64,000 nucleotides of DNA from Bradyrhizobium sp. LTSP849 (GTDB taxonomy: Bacteria > Pseudomonadota > Alphaproteobacteria > Rhizobiales > Xanthobacteraceae): assembly GCF_000938255.1 (NCBI RefSeq), contig NZ_JYMR01000051.1, positions 248,001-312,000 of the forward strand, given 5' to 3'. How positions within the stretch are numbered: the stretch's first letter is position 1; each line of letters opens with the position of its first letter. Below, one piece after another: positions 34,359 to 40,437 of this stretch. The translations under genes were made by a program, and so were the position numbers. Below the pieces are notes generated by a model that was given only the letters and a program-made list of their open reading frames with translations, had not been told where the DNA came from and searched no databases.

Positions 34359-34556
34359 TTAGTCCGGCGCCTGTAAGCCCGGCGATCTCAGCCACTCGCT
34401 CATGTGCGAGCCTGTCTCGGCTTGGCGGGCTTTGCGGAGGAGGGCTTCGCGCTCAGAGCCGGGAGGCAGCTTTCTGGCCCGCTCTCTTAACCGTGCAGCT
34501 TCCTGGGCGAGACGTTCTTCGAGGGAATGGATTTGCTTGAAACGACGGCGCTCCAT
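34359..34556 (-). CDS. Small coiled-coil protein
   Basis: A 65-residue protein MERRRFKQIHSLEERLAQEA followed by ARLRERARKLPPGSEREALL, a long amphipathic charged helix, then a short tail ending PGLQAPD. GAGGT lies seven bases upstream. Proteins of this kind are frequent beside integrated elements in rhizobia, but no function is known. Confidence 0.6.
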   Translation of the reverse strand: MERRRFKQIHSLEERLAQEAARLRERARKLPPGSEREALLRKARQAETGSHMSEWLRSPGLQAPD

Positions 34557-34653
34557 GACACAACCTCGTCTTCCGGGTCCTAACCGCTGGGTTTGAGTTC
34601 TTGCGATCCTAATATGCAGGCGGCCCGCTTTCTGTTCCAAAGTGAACATTTCG

Positions 34654-34716
34654 AATTGGGCCGCCCCAAAAATTCAGGCTCGGCCACGGCGGTCGGAAGC
34701 AGACCAGCACCAAAAA
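34654..34716 (+). repeat. Repeat R1, copy of sequence found upstream of recA
   Basis: It contains GGCCACGGCGGTCGGAAGCA followed by GACC(A)GCACCAAAAAT. It aligns along its length with R2 (35026) and R3 (36889). Confidence 0.6.
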
Positions 34717-34805
34717 TCGGGTACGGGCCGCGCCGTCTTAATGTTCGTGAAATACTCGCCGAACTGGCGCGTATTCATGGACCGGCTGGATAAGGAATTT
34801 CCACA

Positions 34806-34877
34806 ATGGGAGGCAACTTTATGCTGCCGTTCCCGGACGATTATAAGCCACCCGAAACGGAAGAGGCCGCCAACTGA
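34806..34877 (+). CDS. Possible 23-residue peptide ending EEAAN
   Basis: MGGNFMLPFPDDYKPPETEE then AAN and TGA. An AAGGAA is nine bases upstream. The stop codon lies in the loop of the hairpin at 34863-34884, and the last codons (GCC GCC AAC TGA) are the same as those ending the gene at 36506. It could be a fragment of a longer gene. Confidence 0.3.
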   Translation: MGGNFMLPFPDDYKPPETEEAAN

Positions 34878-34884
34878 GGCGGCC
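34863..34884 (+). terminator. Stop-spanning hairpin, copy 1
   Basis: GGCCGCC and GGCGGCC arms around AACTGA, with the TGA stop of the short ORF in the loop. Essentially identical to the copy at 36686 and very close to 36811. Confidence 0.5.
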
Positions 34885-35206
34885 TTACTTCATGGAAAAA
34901 ACGCCACCCGCTTAATCTGTGTCGCGGGCGGCGGCTTTCCAGCCCCGAGGGGGATGATGCAAAACCCCGGTACCAGCAAAAATTGCATATCCGCATCGCG
35001 AGGTCTGAGCAAAATTGCTCACTCCAAATCAGGCCACTCCCCAAATCAAACTAGGCCACGGCGGTCGGAAGCAGGCCTGCACCCGACTCTGGAATAGGCG
35101 CCCGCCAAGGCGTATATTGCTCAGAACGGTTGTCGCGTCGGGCTCATCCCCGGGGCGGTGATCGGTGGTCGTTTCCGCGCCAACGGCGACGGCCCCACTG
35201 GTTTGA
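34885..35206. other. Non-coding stretch between hairpin copy 1 and the tRNA-like gene
   Basis: Holds repeat R2 and, near 35150-35200, a GC-rich inverted sequence that would lie just downstream of the tRNA-like gene on the minus strand. I find no convincing protein gene in it. Confidence 0.4.
35026..35083 (+). repeat. Repeat R2
   Basis: Starts AAATCAGGCCACT, then AGGCCACGGCGGTCGGAAGC and AGGCCTGCACC. The first 13 bases are identical to R3, the middle part is nearly identical to R1. Confidence 0.65.
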
Positions 35207-35314
35207 TGGTGGAAGCGGTCAGATTCGAACTGACGGGACCCTGCGAGGGGTTTGGACGCCCAAAGGTCCGCCGAGGGGTAAGCTCGGTGCAATAGGCCAC
35301 TCTGCCACGCTTCC
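35207..35314 (-). tRNA. Unusual tRNA-like gene, class II with enlarged variable arm, anticodon position TAC
   Basis: Minus-strand cloverleaf with encoded CCA. The acceptor arms GGAAGCG and CGCTTCC pair fully, discriminator A, then CCA. The D stem is GCA/TGC with a GAGTGG-containing loop; the T arm is GTCAG-TTCGAAT-CTGAC. The anticodon stem CCGAG/CTCGG closes the loop CTTACCC, which puts TAC (35278-35280) at positions 34-36 and an unusual C at 37. The variable region is 36 nt, far above the class II norm: GGACC/GGTCC outer stem, TTTGG-GCGT-CCAAA inner stem and a ten-base one-sided bulge. ACCCCTCG occurs twice, 28 bases apart, so an internal duplication may have enlarged it. It resembles tRNA-Ser in the D loop but no standard isotype fits; it could be a degenerate or non-decoding tRNA. 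Confidence 0.7.
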
Positions 35315-35319
35315 GCACA

Positions 35320-35357
35320 CAAAAACGCCCCGCCAACCGAAAGGCCGGTGGGGCGTT
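35320..35357 (-). terminator. Strong hairpin with T-run on minus strand, just upstream of the tRNA-like gene
   Basis: ACGCCCC and GGGGCGT arms (extended by CACACAA/TTGTGTG outside) are followed on the minus strand by TTTTTGTG. It looks like an intrinsic terminator or attenuator between a minus-strand promoter near 35385-35415 and the tRNA-like gene. Confidence 0.55.
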
Positions 35358-35380
35358 TGCTTGTGTGTGCTTGAGCAACC

Positions 35381-35479
35381 ATGCCAGCATAATGCACCGT
35401 TGCTGGCATTTTGCAAGGCGCATTGCAAAGTCCCGTGAAAAATACTATCATGCTGGCATAGTAATGGAGATGCCAGCAT
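35381..35479. promoter_or_regulatory. Divergent promoters with four ATGCCAGCAT half-sites
   Basis: Half-sites: ATGCCAGCAT 35381-35390, TTGCTGGCAT 35400-35409 (opposite), ATGCTGGCAT 35450-35459 (opposite), ATGCCAGCAT 35470-35479. They form two inverted pairs, each with centres about two helical turns apart. TTGCAA at 35423-35428 with TATCAT 17 bases later is a plausible plus promoter for the P63C gene; on the minus strand TTGCAA (35411-35416 complement) and TTATGC form the opposite promoter. The last half-site overlaps the P63C start codon. This is a typical repressor-controlled switch layout; the repressor is not identified. Confidence 0.6.
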
Positions 35480-36506
35480 GAAAGAGGTTTCTGGGAAGGC
35501 TCGGGGCGGCGTCGCTCGGATGGAGGGAACGACCGCGAAAGAGCGGAGGGCATTGGCCACCAAAGCTGCGGCTGCAAGGTGGGGTAACGACATCAAGAGT
35601 GTCGCGCATGGGGACGATGACCATCCCCTTAGAATCGGCGAGATCGAAATCCCTTGCTACGTGCTCGATGACGAAACGCGAGTTCTTTCCCAGAGAGGCG
35701 TTGTCGTTGGCGGCCTTGGTATCCAATACGGCGGTGGGTCAGTTCGCGATGGTGCTGATCGACTAACGTCTTTTCTACAGGGAAAAATTCTTTCCCCGTT
35801 TGTTTCCAATGAGTTGCTCGCGCTGGTCCAGAACCCAATAAAGTTCCGCTCACCGGGCGGACTGGCGCACGGATACCCAGCAACAATTCTAGCCGATATA
35901 TGCGATGTCGTTCTAAACGCGCGTAGTGCTGGCAAACTGCAAGCGCAGCAGATGCACATTGCTGAGCGGTGCGAGATTTTAGTTCGCGGATTCGCGCGCG
36001 TGGGCATTATCGCGCTGGTTGATGAGGCGACGGGTTTTCAGTACGCGCGCACACGAAATTCACTTGCGCGTATCCTTGAGGCTTTTGTGACTAAGGAATT
36101 GCAACCGTGGGTTAAAACATTTCCTGATGAGTTTTACGCGCAACTTTTCCGATTGCGTGGGCTCAAATATGATTCTGACTCCGTCAAACGCCCGCAGTAT
36201 TTCGGGACGCTCACAAACGATATCGTTTGGAAGCGAATTGCGCCGGGAGTGCTAACAGAACTAAAGCGCGTGATCCCGAAGGATGCAAGCGGTCGGCGTA
36301 AAGCTACGTTGGCGCAGGCACTCACTCGCAATATTGGATATCCCAAGCTCCGGGAGCATTTGGGCGCAACGGTTGCCTATATGACCGTAAGCCCGGACTA
36401 TCCGACGTTCATCAAGACGCTTGATGCGCACCGGCCGCGCTTCCACGACCAGCTTGAACTTCCTTTCGAGTACAAACCCGATGAAGACGACGGAAAGGGA
36501 CTTTAA
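35478..36506 (+). CDS. P63C-domain phage-type protein
   Basis: A 342-residue protein. The N-terminal part (KERRALATKAAAARWGNDIK) is a basic helix, the middle contains LGIQYGGGSVRDGADRLTSF and ILADICDVVLNARSAGKLQA, and the C-terminal third is the P63C domain (EFYAQLFRLRGLKYDS, RPQYFGTLTNDIVWKRIAPG). P63C proteins are mostly found in prophages and islands and their function is not established. GGAG lies nine bases before ATG. The start codon is inside the operator array. Codon use and base composition are more AT-rich than neighbours. The stop overlaps the next ATG by one base. Confidence 0.82.
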   Translation: MKEVSGKARGGVARMEGTTAKERRALATKAAAARWGNDIKSVAHGDDDHPLRIGEIEIPCYVLDDETRVLSQRGVVVGGLGIQYGGGSVRDGADRLTSFLQGKILSPFVSNELLALVQNPIKFRSPGGLAHGYPATILADICDVVLNARSAGKLQAQQMHIAERCEILVRGFARVGIIALVDEATGFQYARTRNSLARILEAFVTKELQPWVKTFPDEFYAQLFRLRGLKYDSDSVKRPQYFGTLTNDIVWKRIAPGVLTELKRVIPKDASGRRKATLAQALTRNIGYPKLREHLGATVAYMTVSPDYPTFIKTLDAHRPRFHDQLELPFEYKPDEDDGKGL

Positions 36507-36700
36507 TGAAGTTCGCTCATCGCGATGTGGAATACGACGTTCACGCATTCACCAGCGAGAAATGGGAATGGATTGCTTATCCCAAGATCGGGGTTGGCTC
36601 GAAATTTGGCGGCTTAAGTGGCCCGACCGAAGCTGATGCAAAAAAGTCAGCGCGGCTCGGCATAGACGAGTTGCTAGATGGGAAAGAGGCCGCCAACTGA
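36506..36700 (+). CDS. 64-residue partner of the P63C gene
   Basis: MKFAHRDVEYDVHAFTSEKW, then EWIAYPKIGVGSKFGGLSGP and a helical tail ending LLDGKEAAN. TAATG overlap with the P63C stop indicates translational coupling. The last codons GCC GCC AAC TGA form the left arm and loop of the hairpin at 36686. No domain recognised, but the fixed linkage suggests that it acts with the P63C protein. Confidence 0.6.
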   Translation: MKFAHRDVEYDVHAFTSEKWEWIAYPKIGVGSKFGGLSGPTEADAKKSARLGIDELLDGKEAAN

Positions 36701-36706
36701 GGCGGC
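36686..36706 (+). terminator. Stop-spanning hairpin, copy 2
   Basis: GGCCGCC/GGCGGC arms around AACTGA; the TGA of the 64-residue gene lies in the loop. Same sequence as copy 1. Confidence 0.5.
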
Positions 36707-36810
36707 TATACTAATACGTGTTCCGGTTATAAATACACGGTCTGAGAACAAATACGGTTCTATATAATCCTATAAATCGTTCTTATCCGGAGAACTACGG
36801 GGCATCTCTA

Positions 36811-36833
36811 GGGCCGCCAACTAAGGCGGCCTA
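36811..36833 (+). terminator. Stop-spanning-type hairpin, copy 3
   Basis: GGCCGCC/GGCGGCC arms around AACTAA. In one frame it also reads GCC GCC AAC followed by a stop (TAA). It lies about 45 bases after the TATAAT and would give a very short transcript. Confidence 0.45.
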
Positions 36834-36888
36834 GTCTGTCCCATCTAATCTATTCGTTACATGAACAGACTTTGGCTGTCCGCGAACG

Positions 36889-36950
36889 AAATCAGGCCAC
36901 TACGAAATTCAACTTAGGCCACTAGGGGTTAAAACAGGCCAGCGCCAAAA
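36889..36950 (+). repeat. Repeat R3, next to the recA SOS box
   Basis: AAATCAGGCCACT, then TTAGGCCACTAGGGGTTAAA and ACAGGCCAGCGCC. It is probably the resident copy, because it adjoins the recA control region. Confidence 0.6.
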
Positions 36951-36959
36951 TCCGCAAAA

Positions 36960-36974
36960 GAACATATTGCGAAC
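36960..36974. promoter_or_regulatory. LexA (SOS) box of recA
   Basis: GAACATATTGCGAAC matches the alphaproteobacterial LexA site GAAC-N7-GAAC. It lies 93 bases before the recA ATG, so recA should be DNA-damage inducible. A further GAAC occurs three bases later. Confidence 0.85.
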
Positions 36975-37067
36975 TTGGAACAAATAGGGTACATTGCTTT
37001 TATCGACGAGCCGCCCCGCCAATCGTTTGTCCCTCAGCCGAATCCTCGCCATAAGGAGCACGACCCG

Positions 37068-38156
<1,089 letters not shown>

Positions 38157-38187
38157 ACCTTAACGCGAAGAGTTTTTCGCGAGGAGC

Positions 38188-38237
38188 GGGCGCTGAGGAC
38201 GTTGAGTTGCCGACGTCTTCAGTGCCCGTTTCGTTTT
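38188..38237 (+). terminator. Terminator of recA
   Basis: GGGC-G-CTGAGGACGT pairs with ACGTCTTCAG-T-GCCC (one G-T pair) and GTTTCGTTTT follows on the plus strand. Confidence 0.75.
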
Positions 38238-38261
38238 GCGTTGTAGTGACCAGGTGGCGCG

Positions 38262-39245
38262 ATGAAGCGTCTAATCTTGACTGGCTGGGGCGGTGGGAGT
38301 GAGCTTGCTCGATCGGGTTTGACCGAGATCGTCATACCGTTCCATTTTCAATTTGCGTGGGGGCCGCTCCCTCGGGCGGAAAAGCTTTCAGCTTATTTTG
38401 CAGCCTATACCAAGGATATTGATCCAGCCGGTCACTGGTCGGATTGGGTCCGCTGGCCACCGGGCGCCAAGGGGCGCTCATTGTCGCTGGCCGAGTTTTG
38501 CGAGCCGTATGACGAGATCGAACTCTGGTTCGGAGCAACTCCCCGAGATCAACTGCAACTCGTCTGGTTGCTCGATCACCTTGGCAGTTGTCCTGAACTG
38601 GCGCAGAAGCTTGGGCTACGATTGCTGGACTCCGATCTATTTTTTTATCCTGATTGTGATTTCGCCGAGTTCGACCGCTCTATTCCCCTTGTGGACGTCA
38701 CTGCGGATGGGTTCGAGACTGCTAGGTCGGCTTGGTCGGCCTACCGCGCGCCGACCCCCGAGGCCTGCATTTATCTCCTTCACCGTGATCTGAGTCCCTT
38801 GCTGAGGCTACGGCCTGCCTTGCTCGAGCTTCTGGCAGAACTGCCGTCTCCGTTGACAGGACTTGGTATGACCGAGTTGCGATTTCTGGAGATGCTTGCG
38901 AGAGGGTATGCGAACACGAACGCGTTGTTCCATTTGCGCTCGCAACGGGGCACTTATGTGTTCGGTGAGATCGAACTGGGATATTTGCTCGAAGGCCTCG
39001 CGCTTGGTCCCAAGCCGGATGTAGCCGGGTTGGGCGACGAATTACGCACCATCGACCATGGCAACCATAGAGCTCGGCACGCGGTCTATCTCCGCAGCCG
39101 GCTGTCGTTGACGGAGTTCGGAAAAGCAGTGCTGGCCGGGGAGGAAGATTTCAGCCGCTATAATCCGATCGATCGCTGGTGGGGCGGCACGCGGCTGACC
39201 AATGATCGGCTGTGGCGCTACGGCCCTGTCTTGACAAAGCCGTGA
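38262..39245 (+). CDS. DUF1835-like protein, intact copy
   Basis: A 327-residue protein whose N-terminal half fits DUF1835: MKRLILTGWGGGSELARSGL, PFHFQFAWGPLPRAEKLSAY and YDEIELWFGATPRDQLQLVW with the conserved WF and D-Q pair. The C-terminal part ends YNPIDRWWGGTRLTNDRLWR. DUF1835 proteins have no settled function. ATG at 38262 is close behind the recA terminator. A frameshifted paralogue follows at 39342. Confidence 0.72.
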   Translation: MKRLILTGWGGGSELARSGLTEIVIPFHFQFAWGPLPRAEKLSAYFAAYTKDIDPAGHWSDWVRWPPGAKGRSLSLAEFCEPYDEIELWFGATPRDQLQLVWLLDHLGSCPELAQKLGLRLLDSDLFFYPDCDFAEFDRSIPLVDVTADGFETARSAWSAYRAPTPEACIYLLHRDLSPLLRLRPALLELLAELPSPLTGLGMTELRFLEMLARGYANTNALFHLRSQRGTYVFGEIELGYLLEGLALGPKPDVAGLGDELRTIDHGNHRARHAVYLRSRLSLTEFGKAVLAGEEDFSRYNPIDRWWGGTRLTNDRLWRYGPVLTKP

Positions 39246-39341
39246 GACCGCGAACATGACCCCGGCTGACCGCGACGACCGACTCGTCCACCGCAGGTGC
39301 CATCCGTCAGGCCGGCCTTGCCGATATCGTGAGAGGCAATC

Positions 39342-40315
39342 GTGTCACATTTGATTTTAGCCACGAACGATCTTGCGGAAGACGTGCTTCGGCAGTCCGG
39401 TGTCGCGAATCTCGCGCTCGGATTCTATCTACGTTTCGTCTGGAGGAAATTGCCTTCCGAAGAACGACTTTTGAAAGGGTTGGAGCGGCGTTCGGAGAAG
39501 CATTGCAATCCTGGTGATCATTGGCTCGACGACGTTTGTCGCGGCTCGCTCAACGGTTTCGGCACGCGCGATATCGGTTTCCTTGAGCTGTGTGCAAAGT
39601 TCGACTCAATTGAAATATGGGTCGATCCCCGGCCCAACGATCAGCTTGTGCTCGTCTGGCTGCTGGACCTGCTGCGCCCCTACAAGGAGATCACGACGAA
39701 GCTGAGCCTGGTGCACACGGACGACATTGTTGCAAACTATGCGCCGGAGTCTGTCGCAAAATGGAAGCTGCCTCCTTCAAGGTGACCGACAACCATCTGG
39801 TGACGGCAAGCCGCGCCTGGCGAGCTTATCAGGCTGAAACGCCAGAATCCTGTTTCGATCTGCTGATGACGGATCTCATGATTCTGCCGAGACTTCGATC
39901 GGCACTGATTGCGGTGCTTGAAGAGCTTCCGGACAGGGGGACGGGACTCGGTGCCAGCGAAATGGATCTCCTCGACTTTGTGAACGAGGGGCACACTGAC
40001 CCGAGGATCGTCTGCGAGGCGAGGTGGCTTCGCGATGTGTTCGACGGATCCGACGCGCAAGATGCTTTGATCGAACTGGGGGAATATTCGGTCCCGCCGG
40101 TCTTGTTGGGCGATCCGGCGTTCGACAACGAGGACCGCTACTTCGGCAGGAGCGAGTGGAAGGTTACGCTGACTGAACTCGGGCGTTCACTTCTGGCGCG
40201 CGAAGCCGACATGTGGCGCCACAACCCAATCAAGCGCTGGTGGGGCGGTACTGAGCTGACCAATGACCGGCTCTGGCGGTGGGATCGCGAGAACAGATTG
40301 TTGGTTGCGCCTTAG
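39342..40315 (+). pseudogene. DUF1835-like paralogue with a frameshift
   Basis: The first part (GTG at 39342, after GAGAGG) reads MSHLILATNDLAEDVLRQSG...to KWKLPPSR and stops at 39785. The second part continues in the -1 frame with KVTDNHLVTASRAWRAYQAE...NPIKRWWGGTELTNDRLWRW to 40315. Aligned with the intact copy at 38262, the two pieces join without loss, so one base is missing near 39775-39780. This is a degraded paralogue, a sequencing error or, less likely, a frameshifting gene (an AAAA run is at 39758-39761). Confidence 0.72.
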
Positions 40316-40330
40316 AGGCGCGTTCACTGC

Positions 40331-40421
40331 CGTAGGGTGGGCAAAGGCGCGCAAGCGCCGTGCCCACCAAATTCCAACGTGGCGAAAGGTGGTGGGCACG
40401 CTCCGCTTTGCCCACCCTACG
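40331..40421. repeat. Dispersed palindromic repeat A, copy 1
   Basis: Starts CGTAGGGTGGGCAAAG and ends with its inverse CTTTGCCCACCCTACG, with GTGCCCACC/GGTGGGCAC inside. Copies at 52730 and 56380. Confidence 0.8.
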
Positions 40422-40437
40422 AAACCTCCGTCGCGTC

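Larger units (their letters stand above)
34619..36959. mobile_element. Possible small integrated element upstream of recA
   Basis: The stretch carries a phage-type P63C gene and small partner, a tRNA-like gene, a regulator-type operator cluster, three ~60-bp direct repeats (R1, R2, R3) and several stop-spanning hairpins. The P63C part is visibly less GC-rich than its surroundings. No integrase or transposase is present, so if it moved it needed help from elsewhere. Boundaries are approximate; GGCGGCCC/GGGCCGCC arms at 34619-34665 may mark one edge. Confidence 0.4.
36707..37067. promoter_or_regulatory. AT-rich leader region upstream of recA
   Basis: About 360 bases. It holds an inverted repeat AGAAC-N7-GTTCT at 36745-36761 touching a perfect -10 TATAAT at 36763-36768, hairpin copy 3 at 36811-36833, repeat R3 at 36889-36950 and the SOS box at 36960-36974. 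No protein gene is supported. Confidence 0.5.

Noticed and set aside
34741..34800. Frame beginning MFVKYSPNWRVF upstream of the 23-residue ORF
   Set aside because: It looks protein-like for about 24 codons but then runs into non-coding-like sequence; possibly the start of a frameshifted gene whose end is the EEAAN ORF, too short to call.
35029..35577. 182-codon frame on the - strand across the tRNA-like gene and operators
   Set aside because: It crosses a cloverleaf, a terminator and the P63C promoter and has no domain.
34863..36706. EAAN endings as a tmRNA-like degradation tag
   Set aside because: The residues are encoded by a hairpin arm at the gene end, not added in trans, and differ from known ssrA tags.
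39756..39785. Programmed -1 frameshift at an AAAA run
   Set aside because: The run is short, there is no clear downstream structure, and a simple one-base loss explains the alignment with the paralogue.
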